Part shown: positions 31,870 through 44,149 of the stretch, one piece after another
Layout: each line of letters starts with the position of its first letter
Numbering within the stretch: position 1 is the stretch's first letter
NCBI GenBank assembly: GCA_039583875.1
Contig: CM077158.1
Location: 118,231,900 to 118,295,899 of the forward strand
Source of the DNA: Platanthera guangdongensis
Lineage: Eukaryota > Streptophyta > Magnoliopsida > Asparagales > Orchidaceae
Direction of reading: 5' to 3'
DNA: 64,000 nucleotides
Made by a program: the position numbers and the translations under genes
The notes under the pieces: generated by a model
Told to the model about the DNA's origin: nothing
The model's input: the letters and a program-made list of their open reading frames with translations, nothing else
Database searches by the model: none

Positions 31870-33415
31870 ATGTATGACCCGCGGGAGTCCGTCAGTTATT
31901 TTGGACCTAGACCACGAAATTGAGTGTACTCTTCGGAGAAGATCGCGATTTTAAGGCCCTACTACCCAAGTGCCGGTTGAGGATTTCGAGTCATTTTCTA
32001 CTTTAAGAATGGAAGAACCCAACGTGGAGGAAGCCGTGCAAAGGCCTATGTCCTATTATGCACGATCGAATCTCGAGGGTACAGAATCTAGTATAGTTCG
32101 CCCTGCAATAGCAAATAATAATTTCGAACTGAAGCATAGCATAATTCAAATGGTGCAGCAGCATGTGCAATTTGACGGGCTTCAAGATGAAGATCCGAAT
32201 GCACACATAGCCAGCTTTCTTGAGATTTGTGACACCTTCAAGATAAATGGTGTCACAAATGATGCTATTAGGCTAAGATTATTTCCTTTCTCCTAAGGCT
32301 AAGCAGTGGCTGAACACTCTACCTAAAAATAGCATCATAACCTGGAATCAATTAACTGAAAAATTTTTGGCGAAGTATTTTCCGCCTGCTAAAACTGCAA
32401 AACTTAGGAATGACATTTCTGCCTTTCGACAAATAGACTCTGAGACCCTTTACGAAACCTGGGAAAGATTTAAAGAATTATTAAGATGATGCCCACATCA
32501 CGCTCTGCCTGTATGGTTGCTGGTGTAGACGTTCTATAATTGGCTAAATCAAAGCACAAAGCAAATGATAGACGCAGCTTCTGGCGGTACTTTAAACCAT
32601 AAGACCCCGGAAGCATCTCTTGAGCTGTTTGAGGATATTGCCATGAACACTTACCAATGGAATGTGCCTAGTTCCCTCCCAAACAAACCTGCAGGACTCT
32701 TGAAGTGGACAATGTCTCCCAGCTCGCACTGCAAGTTGAAATATTAAGCAAAAAAATTACGGAGATGACTGCTGCCTCCGCCCCTCAGATATGGGAATCT
32801 GCAACTCCTCCCCCCGAACATTTGGATTATGTAAAGAATATTCCTAGAACTGCTTTTAATAATTTTTCTGCTGCAAATTTTCATCCTCCTGGTTTTAATT
32901 TTCCGAATAGTTATAATCCTGCTTTAAGAAATCATCCGAATTTTTCGTGGAGCAATCCATTGAATTATGTGCGCCCGCCACCGCAAAGTGATTTTTCTGC
33001 ACCACCACCACCTCCTCAAAGTTTTCCAAAACCTCCAAGTTTGGAGGAAATGTTTTCAAAATACATGAATGCTAATGACGCTACGATTAGAACCTTAACT
33101 GGAAGCGTTAAAAATTTAGAAAATCAGGTAGGACAGCTCGCTAAAATAATTTCTGAGCGACCTGTAGGGGCTCTTCCTTCCAATATCGAGCCCAACCCGA
33201 GAGAGCAAGCGAAAGCTATAACTCTTCGGAGTTGGAAGAAAGTTCCTGGTATGGTAAGTGAAGAACCTGAGGCAAGCTACGCTCCCGCATTAAAAAATCA
33301 AAGCTCTGCTCCCGCTTTAAAAAATCAAAGCTCCGCTCCCGCTTTAAAAAATCAAAGCTCCGCTCCCATTTTAAAAATTCCACCTTTGTCGAAGAAGTTA
33401 TCACCCATGTTTTAG
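31870..33415 (+). pseudogene. gag: Gag of element G, frameshifted
   Basis: Starts MYDPRESVSYFGPRPRN at 31870 with an early stop. The Athila gag core runs from FELKHSIIQMVQQHVQF at about 32122 through NGVTNDAIRLRLFPFS, a frameshift at about 32295, KYFPPAKTAKLRNDISAF and IDAASGGTLNHKTPEASLEL (to 32640). A further shift leads to a C-terminal frame from 32705 with a Pro-rich stretch and the motif SAPALKNQS in four tandem 27-base copies at about 33285-33370. No zinc knuckle is seen, as in other Athila gags. Confidence 0.85.
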
Positions 33416-33522
33416 AAAAAGAACTCACTCCACCACCCACCTTTAAAAATAATCCATCCCCGTCATACCCTTCCGAACTTAATAAACAACGACAGGACGA
33501 TCAATACACCCATTTTTTAGAA

Positions 33523-34323
33523 ATGTTTAAACAAATCCACATAAATCTGCCTTTCCACGAAGCCATATCCCAGATGCCGAAGTACACAAAATACCTTAAG
33601 GACCTCCTGACCAACAAGAAGAAGTTAGAGAACCTTTCGCATCTCACGTTAAATGCTGAGTGCTCGGCGGTTTTGACAAACGGATTACTGAAGAAAATCA
33701 GTGACCCGGGTAGTTTCTCTATCCTGTGTGTCTTTGGTGATCTCTTCCTCAAACACGCTTTAGCCGACCTAGGTGCGAGTATTAATCTTATGCCCCTCTC
33801 GTTGTTTAAAAAGTTAGGAATTGGTAGTCTCAACCCCACACGCATGAGTATCCAGCTCGCTGACAGATCGGTCAAATACCCGTTAGGTATAGTGGAGGAC
33901 GTCCTAGTCAAGGTCGACAAGTTCATCTTCCCGGTGGACTTTGTCATTTTGGACATCGAAGAAGACATCGAGGTCCCCCTGATCCTTGGCCGGCCCTTCC
34001 TTGCCACCTCCCGAGCTATCATTAACATAAGCAATGGTAAGCTCTTCCTTCGAGTAGGCGACGACGAAGTAACTTTCTCTATCACCCCCTCGATAAAAAA
34101 CACCCTAGCCAATGATGACTCATGTTTCTTTGTAAATGTTCTAAGTGAAGAGTCCTCCTCTCACCACTCTGATTTCAAAAAAGAATTTTCTTATTTTCTT
34201 TCTTATACTGCTCTAACTGAATCGCTACATTTAAGTGAAGAGTCCTCCTCTCACCTCTCTGATTTTGAAAAAGAATTTTCTGATTTTTGTTCCTCTTCTA
34301 CTCCTCCAACTGAATCGCTGTGA
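33523..34323 (+). pseudogene. pol: Aspartic protease region of element G
   Basis: It is an unbroken frame of 266 codons. After MPKYTKYLKDLLTNKKKLEN, the active site is LADLGASINLMPLSLFKKLG near 33765-33820, then RMSIQLADRSVKYPLGIVED and LGRPFLATSRAIINI, all typical of Athila protease. The tail holds two copies of an SEESSSH.SDF.KEFS repeat and ends in a stop at 34321. It cleaves Gag-Pol in the family. A short degraded linker follows before the RT. Confidence 0.85.
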
Positions 34324-34649
34324 GAAGCCGCCTCCGCCGCTAGCCCCACCCCTTTCAAATTACCATACAAAGAAAAATTTTGTGAAAATATTATTTTTGA
34401 AAAAGATAAGATTTCAAAAATGTCATATGAAGACCCCCCCTACCCTAGAACTGAAAGAACTACCAGAGTACCTTAAATACGTTTTCTTAGAAAAGGATTC
34501 TAAGCTGCCCGTCATAGTTTCAGCCTATCTTACGGATTCGCAAAATGATAAACTCCTTTTAATTTTATGTAAGCATCGCCGAGCCATTGCTTGGCAGCTT
34601 TCTGATATCAACGGCATAACCGCACCTTCTGTACTCACAAAATATTAAT

Positions 34650-36066
34650 GGAAGATAATTCGCATAACTCTATCCAACCTCAGCGCTGTATAAACCCAAA
34701 CATGAAAGAAGTAGTTAAGGGGGAGGTTATGAAGTTGTTAGACGCCAGAATTATCTATCCTATATCAGACAGTAAGTGAGTTAGCCCTGTCCAGGTAGTA
34801 CCAAAGAAGGGAGGGATAACGATAATAAGTAATGAAAATAATGAATTAATCCCGACACGGACGGTGACCGGTTGGCGAATGTGTATAGATTACCGTAAGC
34901 TAAATGACGCCACCCGCAAGGATCACTTCGCCTTGTCATTCATCGATCAGATTTTAGAACAACTTTCCAGACATAGCTTTTATTGTTTTCTCGATGGCCT
35001 CTCGGGGTATTTACAAACCCCCATCTCTCCCAAGGAGCAGGAGAAAACTACGTTTACTTTTCCCTTCGGCACCTTCGCCTACTAAAGAATGTCGTTTGGA
35101 TTGTGCAATGCGCCAGCTACATTCCAGCGATGTATGCTCGCTATCTTTGACAAGTACGTAGAAAGCATCATGGAAGTTTTCATGGACGATTTCTCCGTGT
35201 TCGGTGATTCCTACGATAGTTGCTTAGATAACCTTGAAAAAGTCTTAGAGCGATGCAAAGAAACTAACCCCGCCTTAAATTGGGAAAAATGTCATTTTAT
35301 GGTGAGGGAAGGGTTAGTTTTGGGACATAAAATTTCTGAAAGAGGTATTGAAGTACACGTTGCAAAAATAGAAGTTATCGAGAAGCTGCCGGCACCTACG
35401 AACATAAAAGCTATAAGAAGTTTTCTAGGTCACGCGGGATTCTACCACCGCTTCATAAAGGACTTTTCCAAAATCACCAAGCCCCTTACCCATCTCTTAG
35501 AAAAAGACGCCCCATTCATCTTTGATGACCTCTGTCTAGCTGCCTTCAATTTAACAAAAGAAAAATTAGTTAATGCCCCAATCATGATAGCTCCAGTGTG
35601 GGAATTTCCATTTGAGATAATGTGCGATGCGAGTAGTTATGCGGCGGGAGATGTTTTAGGCCAACGCATATCTAAAAACTTCCACCCCATCTATTACGCT
35701 AGTAAGACACTCACATTTGCACAGGAAAATTACACCACGACTGAGAAGGAGCTCCTAGTCGTAGTATTCGCTTTTGATAAATTTTGTCCTTATATTACTC
35801 TTTCAAAAATTATTGTTTTTACTGACCACTCGGCCCTCAAATATCTTCTTTCCAAAACGGATGCCAAGCCGCGCTTGATTCACTGGGTCTTACTCCTCCA
35901 GGAGTTTGACTTAGAGATTCATGATAAGCGAGGAGCCGAGAACTTGGCCGCCGACAACCTTTCGCGCCTAGACAACCCGTTTACAGAAAAATTAGACGAC
36001 AATTCTTTTAATGATTATTTCCCCGATGAGAAGCTGTTCATAATTAACACATGTACTTCTCCTTGA
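34650..36066 (+). pseudogene. pol: Reverse transcriptase and RNase H of element G
   Basis: RT motifs run in order: EVVKGEVMKLLDARIIYPIS, a stop, VVPKKGGITI, WRMCIDYRKLNDATRKDHF, FCFLDGLSGYLQ-type motif at about 34980-35010, FPFGTFAY then a TAA at 35083, MSFGLCNAPATFQRCM, and the catalytic FMDDFSVFGDS at about 35180. RNase H has its acidic residues in CDASSYAAGDVLGQ, TTEKELLVVVFAF, TDHSALKYLL and AADNLSRL. From 35089 the frame is open for 325 codons. Only two stops separate this copy from a continuous RT-RH. Confidence 0.9.
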
Positions 36067-36090
36067 TTTGCCCGCATTGCCAACTATCTA

Positions 36091-37345
36091 GTGGCTTGTG
36101 TGCTCCCAAAAGAGTTTTCATCTCAGCAAAAGAAGAAATTCTTTTCTGAGTTGAAGAACTATTTTTGGCAGGACCCACATCTTTTCAGAATTTGTGCCGA
36201 CCAAATGATAAGGAGGTGTGTTTCTTATGAAGAAGGATTAAATATTATTCAACATTTGCATGAAGGACTGACAGGTGGGCACTATCAAGCTAATCGCACC
36301 GCTCACAAAGTGTTAAGCGCAGGTTTTTACTAGCCTACCCTGTTTAAAGACGCGCATGCCTTTGTGAGTAGGTGTGATAGTTGCCAACGGTCGGGTAATA
36401 TTTCGAATAAAAATGAAATGCCACAAATTTATTTCCTCGAGTGCAAAGTTTTCGACCTCTGGGGGATTGATTTTGTCGGCCCTTTTCCTTCTAGCTTCGG
36501 GAATAAGTACATTTTAGTTGTCGTTGATTATGTTTCTTGTTGGTCCGAAGCCCAAGCTCTTCCTACAAATGACGCCCGAGTCGTAGTTAATTTCCTAAAA
36601 AAAATTATTTTCTCGCTTCGGTACTCCACGCGCTATCGTTAGTGATTTGGGTTCCCATTTCTGTAACGAGCAATTTTCAAAAATCCTAACTAAATATGGC
36701 GTTACTCATAAGCTTTCCACTGCCTACTACCCCCAAACTAACGGACAAGTCGAAGTTGTAAATAGAGAAATAAAAAGAATTTTAGAAAAGACTGTTTCTA
36801 TTTCTAGAAAAGACTGGTCAGCAAAATTACACAATGCTCTATGGGCCTACCGAACAGCATACAAAACAGCCCTCGGATGTACGTCATATCGGTTGGTTTA
36901 TGGAAAATCCTGTCATTTGCCCGTAGAATTAGAACACCGCACTTTTTGGGCCTTAAGATTTGTAAACTTCGATCCCCACTCTGTCGGCAATTTTATAAAA
37001 TTCCAACTTAACGAACTCAACGAGTGGCACTCTAACGCTTTTGAAAATAACAAATTTTATAAAGAGCGGACGAAGCGTTTGCACGATAAACATCTTAGGT
37101 ACCCAAAAACCTTTAAGCCGGGCAACCAAGTTCTTTTATATAACTCCCGATTATGTTTATTTCCGGGAAAACTAAAATCACGATGGTCTGGGCCATTTAC
37201 AGTAAAAGAAATTTTTTCGTATGGCACAGTTTTAGTTTCGCACCCTGAAAAAGGTGAGTTCAAAGTGAATGGGCAGCGTCTTAAACATTATCTCTGTGGT
37301 GATGTCAGTTCAAACTGTATTGATATTCTTCTACACGAACTTTAA
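36091..37345 (+). pseudogene. pol: Integrase of element G, two breaks
   Basis: The zinc-binding HHCC domain has HEGLTGGH...H and CDSCQR, interrupted by a TAG at 36331. The core has [24 protein letters not shown], then a frameshift near 36640 just before [13 protein letters not shown], and [18 protein letters not shown] with the catalytic Glu. The C-terminal part has [18 protein letters not shown], the GPY/F motif, and no chromodomain follows, consistent with Athila. The last 232 codons are open. Confidence 0.88.
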
Positions 37346-38671
37346 ACTAACTGGACACCGTCTAGTTACTTGCTACTTTGGACAAATAATCGTTAGGACA
37401 ATATTTTTTTTAATGCGTCGAGCTCAAACGATACTTTAAACAAAGGGCGCTCTTGGGAGGCAACCGAAACTATTTTTTTTGTTTTCTTTCTTTTTACATT
37501 TTTGCCCCGGATGGTTCCGCCGAGCTCAAGCTTCTGCGATCCCCTGCTCCAATGCTACTAAATCCATCACAAAGTCCTACAAAAGACCATCACAGAAGAC
37601 TCAAAGCACAAGCATGGGGGAGCGGCATCACTGAGCTTTCGCAGCAAAATAAAACCGGGGAAGTACCTGTTTTTCAATTCTGTCTTTCATTTCTGTACTT
37701 TAATTTTCTCTCTTTCTCCAACCTCCTTCTCCATTGAGGACAATGTAGATTTTAAGCTTGGGGGAGGACTTCCTCCTTCTTTTTGCTTTTTGTAAATATC
37801 TTTTACTTTTTGTAAATATTCTTCAAAAATCCAAAAACTCCAAAAATCCAAAAAAAAATATATATAGCTGCATTTTGGTATTTCAATAAGTACCCCATGT
37901 TTATGTTTTGTTTTTCTCAAACTTCTTTATAAACAACGTAGTTAATTATAATTTTTCTAATCATTTTTTATCATATTTCACAAGTAAAATGTTGGTCATG
38001 CTGTGTTTCTAATTCACGGTAGCATGTTAAGGTGAAATATTTCTCTAAAACGCGCATTTCTATTATGTTTTTCAGTTCTTTATTTTCTTTACTTTCTCTA
38101 AAATTTATCATCCACTATTTTCCTTTTCGTCTTTAGATAATTTTTGTAAGGACAACTTTTGAATAACGTAGTAGATATGAACGATCCAAGTCACATATTA
38201 TTTTTATTTTCAAGATAATTTCATCAATCTTATTTTATTATCTCGAACTTACTTTTTGAAATTTTTCAACTCTATGTTTTAAATAAATTTAAAAAAGCGT
38301 GAAAATGATTTAGGCCATTTTTGTTTACGTTTGAGCTTTCCTGCCAACCTAAAATCTTTTACCACTAGTTAGCCACTTTTGAGCCTTTTCTTCCAAATTC
38401 ATTTGATAACTCCACATAGCATTTCATTTTCACCAAAGCCAAAATTCCTACCTATCTAATCACGCTAAATTTTTTGAGTTTCATTCTAAAATTTTCATGA
38501 TAGGAAATTTTGTGTTATCTTTGGAGAAATTGTTGAAAAAAAAGTGTACTCAAAGGCAATATTTGATTTTTTCTGGCCAATTCAACATGAAAGAAAAACT
38601 ATTTATGGCCTTTGTTTTGAAAAAAGAAAAAAATGAATGATGAAAAAAAATAATAATAAAGAAAAAAAAAG

Positions 38672-38672
<1 letters not shown>

Positions 38673-38737
<65 letters not shown>
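38673..38737. repeat. (AT)n microsatellite
   Basis: About 30 uninterrupted AT dinucleotides follow an A-rich run and end in acacat. It lies in the 3' non-coding part of element G. Confidence 0.95.
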
Positions 38738-38744
<7 letters not shown>

Positions 38745-39274
38745 TTTGTTTAAAATAAAATTTTTTTGAAACTCGTTGTTATGGTTTAGTGTGATTTTAA
38801 GCCTCCATGTTTATATTTGAATATTCACTCCTATTCATAATCCTAAACAAAATGTTCCGGTCCTATTAAGTTCTTTTGATTCACGCCTTTTTAAATTTTA
38901 TTTAACAACTAAGAAAAGAAGAAAAGTAAATCAGTTTTAGTTTTAGATTTAAACTTAGATTTTTGTTATTTAATTGATATAATTATAATGCGTTGCTTGG
39001 ATCTAGTAATAACTCAATACGTTCTTTTCATTTTCGTTGCCTTGCTTAAATCTATTTAAAGAATTTCGTCAAAATTCTGGATGATTTATTTTTATTAAGT
39101 AAAGTTTATAAAAGTTAAACCATACCAAAATAATTGTTTTAGATTTACGTTTTACATTCTCCCTACCTGGAATTTCGCATAGTACTTGTGTAAACATGAT
39201 TAAAACTTTTTTGAATTAGTCACTTTTTATGATTAGCTAGTTTTTATATCTTTGCTTGGGGACAAGCAAAACTT

Positions 39275-39289
39275 AAGCTTGGGGAAATT
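39275..39289 (+). other. Polypurine tract of element G
   Basis: aagcttggggaaatt immediately before the LTR start TGATAATACGG. Confidence 0.85.
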
Positions 39290-41077
39290 TGATAATACGG
39301 TTTGCAGTCAATTTTATTAGGTTATTTTCAGGGTTTTAAAGCAAATCATGTCTTGTAAAGTACTTATTTTGATTCCCCTTTGTATATATTTTTGTCGCTA
39401 ATGCGTTTTTTCTGCTTTTTGCATGTTTTCACGGCTTTCAGCCGAATTTTGCTGTGACACGCCCCAAGGTCACGCCCTACCCGGGCGTGTACCTAGGGCG
39501 TGTAACCCAGAGGAATGAAGCAATTGGTCCGAAACTGCATTCCGTGGAAACTTAGTGTACACGCCCTCTATCACGCCCGTGTCACATCCGACACGGGCGT
39601 GGTTCAGAGGTGTGTCCCCAGGTTTCGAGGAATCGCCGCAACACTCGTTTTTCCCGCTCTACTGTCGCACCGAATGTGTCACGCCCCTGGGTCACGCCCG
39701 ACCCGGGCATGACATATGAGTGTGTACTTCAACAAGCACGCCCGTCACCTCCAGCATTCAGTCCCAGCTCAACAAAGTCACGCCGCAAAGAACACGCCGC
39801 AGGTACACACCCTACCAGGGCGTGACATTTGGGCGTGTACTTCAGCTGCTTCTCCAGAATTAAATTCCTGCCCGAAAAAGTCGCACCGAATGTGTCACGC
39901 CCCAGGGTCACGCCCGACCCGGGCATGACAGGGGGCGTGACCCGACCCGAAAAAAATCTATAAATAGAGCCCATCTCCAAGGGTTCACGGACACCTTTGG
40001 GATTGAGAGGGGGAGGTTCTGTTCTTTGTATTTTTGAACTTTTTCAAGCATGTCTCTTCATTTTTAGCTCTTCTTATCTCTAGCTTAATGCTTTCCCTGT
40101 ATTAGCTCCTAGCTTCTTTTTGTAGCAAATGCTAATGATAGTGTAGTTTACTTTCCATGCACTTGTAATCTCTGGTTTTCAAGTTGTAAGATCCCTGTTT
40201 CCATTAATAAAGAAGTGTTGTTTTCTTTTTCGTTTCTACTTTGCTTTCATTATTTTCTTCTACGCATCTTCTTTTCTCCATTTCACCATGAGTAACTAAT
40301 CCTCCTTGTACTCGATATTGGTGATCTGAGGTTCGAGTTGATTAAGTTATGATGCTTTAACTCTACTTTTTCTTTCTAAAGTTATACCTTGAATTACTCT
40401 TGATTAAAAACCCTACTTGGAGATATATCATCAATATGTATATTTTCCATCATTAGCTTTCATTCTTGGCTAGCTGAGAGGCTGATAGTTTGAAGTAAGC
40501 ACTCAAGAGTAAAGAGAGTTGCACACACCCCTCGAGAGAGGCAGACGTTAAATCTCCTGGATTGGAGTGAAATCCAATAGAGGGGTTCACAGCTTAATGC
40601 GAGCTTTAGATCTCCGATCGGACGAGAGTTCGGTTGAGCATTCCTAAACTCAGGTAGGCATGACTTCGAGAGAAGCGTGTTTACTCTAATGGAAACTCCA
40701 CGGTCAAGGTTTTAGCTTCATTAAGTAAAAGTTTATTTTCGCATTTCTTAATCAACTTTAGCCGAGGTGAACCTCGATCGAGTGCTCTTCTCTTTCATTG
40801 TCTTAATCCCTCGTTGTAATCGTTTTAATATCTCTCTATTTTTCTGCAAGCTTTTCTTTCTTAGCATAATACTTCTATGCTCAATCGCATTTTAGTATTC
40901 TCTTAAACCCTAAAACATTCTTCGATAAGATAATGGCTTTCGTGTGATTAAGATTAATTAACGGTTCTCGGATTTTAATACGACACTTATGTCCCCTAGC
41001 TGCATTTCGATAGGTATACTTGCCTTGTTGGATTGTTAGTTTGGTTATTTTCTCCTTGCGAATATTTTTATACATCA
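39290..41077 (+). repeat. 3' LTR of element G
   Basis: Aligns base for base with 29739-31527 with scattered substitutions and a few single-base indels. It has the same gggcgtg array (39455-39945), the same TATA box (39959) and the same ATACATCA-type end. Confidence 0.93.
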
Positions 41078-41082
41078 GAATG

Positions 41083-42250
41083 GTCCCAAAATAAAATACT
41101 GCAAGGAGGGTATCTGTGCTGCTTGCCAAAAGGGTAAGTAGACTAAAAACTCTTTCAAGATCATTGGGGCCAAGGACTCAGTGAGATGCTTGTATCTCCT
41201 ACTTATGGACTTGTTTGGTCATATGCATGTTCATAGTATAGGTAGGAAGGTCTACACCCTTGTGGTGGCTGATGACTATTCCAGGTTTACTTGGGTGTTC
41301 TTCCTTAGAATAAACGATGAAACCCTTGAAATCCTAATGAATTTTGTCAGGCAAATTCAGAATTAGCTTGTATGTTGTGTGGTCAAAATGAGAAGTGACC
41401 ATGGAACTGAATTTCAGTCTGCTGCTATGACTACATTCTGTGAAGAGCAAGGGATTCATCAACAATTCTCCTCTCCAAGAACACCCGAGCAAAATGGGTT
41501 AGCTGAGAGGAAAAACAAGACTCTCATACAAGAAGGGAAAAAATTATTGATTGACACTTCTCTCCCTGAATATTTCTGGGCTGAGTCAATTAATACAGCA
41601 TGTCATGTGCTCAAAAGGGCTTCTGTCACCAAAGGCCACAAGAAGACTCCCTATGAGATCTTGAAGGGCAGAAAACCAAACATATCCTATTTCAGGATCT
41701 TTGGTTGCAAGTGTTTCATCCTGAATAATGGTAAGTCAAAAGTGACTAAGTTTGCTGCCAAATCTCATGATGGGATCTTTGTTGGGTACAACAATAATAG
41801 TAGGGCATATAGAGTCTATAACTTGACAAATCAACTTGTAGAAGAATCTGTCCATGTAGTGTTTGATGAGTCATGCATGATTGACGATGAGCTGTCAAGC
41901 TCTTTGGCTAGCTCTGCAGGTACAAACGTCATGATGGAAAAGCTCTCCATCAAAGATAAAGACCCAGCTATGCAAGAATAATGTGAAGAGGGATGTTGTC
42001 CAGAGGAAGCACATGACAGTCAAGCTGGAAATGAAGACCAACCTGCTGAAGAAAATGGTAATCAGCTGGAAGTAGTCAAGCTGCCCCCTGCAGTCAGATA
42101 TCTGAGAGATCAACCTCCAGATCAGATAATAGGTGAGGCTATCCAAGGTGTACAGACGAGAAGCAGGAGTCTCAACACAGCTCTCTATTCCAGATTACTT
42201 TCACAATAAGATCCCAAGAAATTTGAAGAAGCAAATCAAGATAAATTCTA
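41083..42250 (+). pseudogene. pol: Integrase of element F and linker
   Basis: It resumes after G with CAACQKGK (a stop follows), then MDLFGHMHVHSIGRKVYTLV, a stop at 41365, MRSDHGTEFQSAAMTTFCEE and GLAERKNKTLIQEGKKLL, so all three catalytic acids are present. TPYEILKGRKPNISYFRIFG and HDGIFVGYNNNSRAYRVY close the domain. The segment 41379-41981 is open for 200 codons. The acidic linker that follows contains stops and ends before a WIGAMQ-like motif. Confidence 0.88.
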
Positions 42251-42289
42251 GATTGGTGCAATGCAATAAAAACTAAACCAGCTTAAAAG

Positions 42290-43160
42290 GTGCAAGGTAT
42301 GGAAGCTGGTTCCCAGACAAGATGGACACAATGTCATTGGAGTCAAGTTGATTTTCATAAATGAACTTATTGAAAATGTCATTGTAATAAAGAATAAAGC
42401 TAGACTGGCGGCCAAAGGTTATAGACATGAAGAGTGGATTGATTATGACCAGACTTTTGCCCCAGTTGCAAGGTTGGAAGCAATCAGACTGTTCCTTACA
42501 TTTGCAGCCTTCTAGGGATTCATGGTATTCCAGATGGATGTCAAGTCTGCCTTCCTTAATGGAGACTTGAAGGAAGAGGTTCATGTAGAGCAGCCTCCAG
42601 GTTTTGTAGATTCTAACTCACCTACTACTGTATATGAACTTAGGAAAGCTCTTTATGGGCTCAAGCAAGCCCCAAGAGCATGGTTTCAGACATTATCTAC
42701 ATTCTTTATTGAGAACAAATTCTTAAGGGGGAAGATAGACAAGACCTTATTCCTAAGGGAATCTAAGGGCAATATCATCCTAGTCCAGATTTATTTTAAT
42801 GACATAATATTTATCTCTACTGATAACAACCTCTATAGGAAGTTTGCAAAACCTATGCAGGGGAAGTTTGAGATGAGTAGTATGGGTGAACTGAAATTTT
42901 TCTTTGGACTCCAAGTAAAACAGACTGATGATGGTCTATCCATATCCCAGTCAAAGTTCACAAGGGAGATAATCAAGAAATATGGCATGGAGAATGCTTC
43001 CACCAAAAGAACTCCCATGAGCTCAAGTATGCCTTTAGGAAAATATGATCCAGGGAATCCTGTTGATCAAACTCTGTATAGAGGTATAGTTGGCTCCCTT
43101 CTCTACCTCACTGCAAATAGGCCTAACATTATGTATGTAACATGTATCTGTGCTAGGTAT
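42290..43160 (+). pseudogene. pol: Reverse transcriptase of element F, altered active site
   Basis: Motifs in order: [38 protein letters not shown], a stop, then an open frame from 42522 with [32 protein letters not shown] and [11 protein letters not shown] near 42800. The usual YVDD is YFND, so the first catalytic aspartate is Asn. [19 protein letters not shown] and [18 protein letters not shown] follow. Confidence 0.9.
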
Positions 43161-43189
43161 CAGGCCTGCCCTAAAGAGTCTCACAACAT

Positions 43190-43735
43190 TACTGTGAAAA
43201 GAATATTGAGATATCTTAAGGGCACCCCAGATCTTGGCCTATGGTGCCCTAGGAATGGGGAATTAGAACTAACAGGCTATTCAGATATAGATTTTGCAGG
43301 TTGCAAGGAGGATAAAAAGAGCACTTCAGGCTACTGTCAATTTCTAGGTGGAAGGCTTGTCTCTTGGAGAAGCAAGAAACAAACAAGTGTTGCAATATCA
43401 ACACCAGAGTCAGAGTATATATCAGCTGGAAGCTGCTGTGCTAAGTTGTTGTGGATCCAGCATCAACTTCAGGACTACAATATTCAGATAAGTAGAACTC
43501 CACTCTTTTGTGATTCTACTAGTGCAATTTCTATAGCTAGGAATCCTGTCTCCCATAGTAGGAGTAAGCATATAGAAATTAGGTATCAGTTCATTAGAGA
43601 ACATGTGGAAACGGGAGGCATCTCCCATGAGTTTGTCTCCACAGACAAGCAAGTGGCTGATATCTTCACTAAGCCACTAGATGAAGCCAAGTTCAACACC
43701 TTCAAATTTGAATTGGGTATGTTGAATCTTGTGTA
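43190..43735 (+). CDS. pol: RNase H of element F, intact domain
   Basis: It is in the same open frame as the RT end. [53 protein letters not shown] and [15 protein letters not shown] carry the expected acidic residues. [18 protein letters not shown] and [14 protein letters not shown] form the conserved copia tail; the frame ends at TAG 43734. This is the best preserved pol domain of F, but it lacks a functional RT partner in cis. Confidence 0.88.
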
Positions 43736-44149
43736 GCTTCAAGTCTCTCCTCTACCGTATGCAGCACTGTCCATTTTGCAAGTAGTACAAGTTCTTCCCC
43801 TAGATATTGAAGATGGTGTGCAACTTTTGAGGGTGAGCTATCCCAATAGCTGAACATGATTCAGTTACAGTGAGAGAATATACTCCAGATAGATAGGGGG
43901 AGAAAAACCCCTCAGAATGCTCCCTATTACAGAAGTCAAAAATGGGGAGGATAGAAGTCAAAGGGGTAAGAAGAATAGACCGGTGAAATAGTATGGATGG
44001 CAGTATGCGAGGGTGAGTAAGTAATTCTCCACAGTCTGGAAAAATATGGTAATATTTCCATACCCTACTATTGTTCAATTTTGTCTATGATGAATATACT
44101 GTGTTGTCAATGACCTATATTGTTTTGACTTCTTCAAATTGGGTGAGAT
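43736..44149 (+). other. Non-coding 3' region and polypurine-like tract of F
   Basis: 414 bases without a recognisable frame; it includes a gatagggggagaaa tract near 43895 and ends in aaattgggtgagatt directly before the LTR. No third ORF lies here. Confidence 0.7.

Larger units (their letters stand above)
37346..39289 (+). other. 3' non-coding region of element G
   Basis: 1.9 kb of AT-rich sequence with no domain in any frame. A tract aagcttgggggagga at about 37755 resembles the true polypurine tract and may act as a second one. No env-like ORF is recognisable. Confidence 0.7.
29739..41077 (+). mobile_element. Element G: Athila-type Ty3/gypsy retrotransposon
   Basis: It is complete from TGATAATACGG at 29739 to ATACATCA at 41077, flanked by perfect GAATG duplications (29734-29738 and 41078-41082). 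LTRs are 1789 and 1788 bases and differ by only a few per cent by eye. The aspartate-tRNA-type primer site, an Athila-style gag (FDGLQDEDPNAHIASFLEIC), and PR, RT-RH and INT of non-chromodomain gypsy type place it in the Athila lineage. A 1.9 kb non-coding region stands where Athila relatives may carry an env-like ORF. Gag and pol have stops and frameshifts. Confidence 0.93.
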
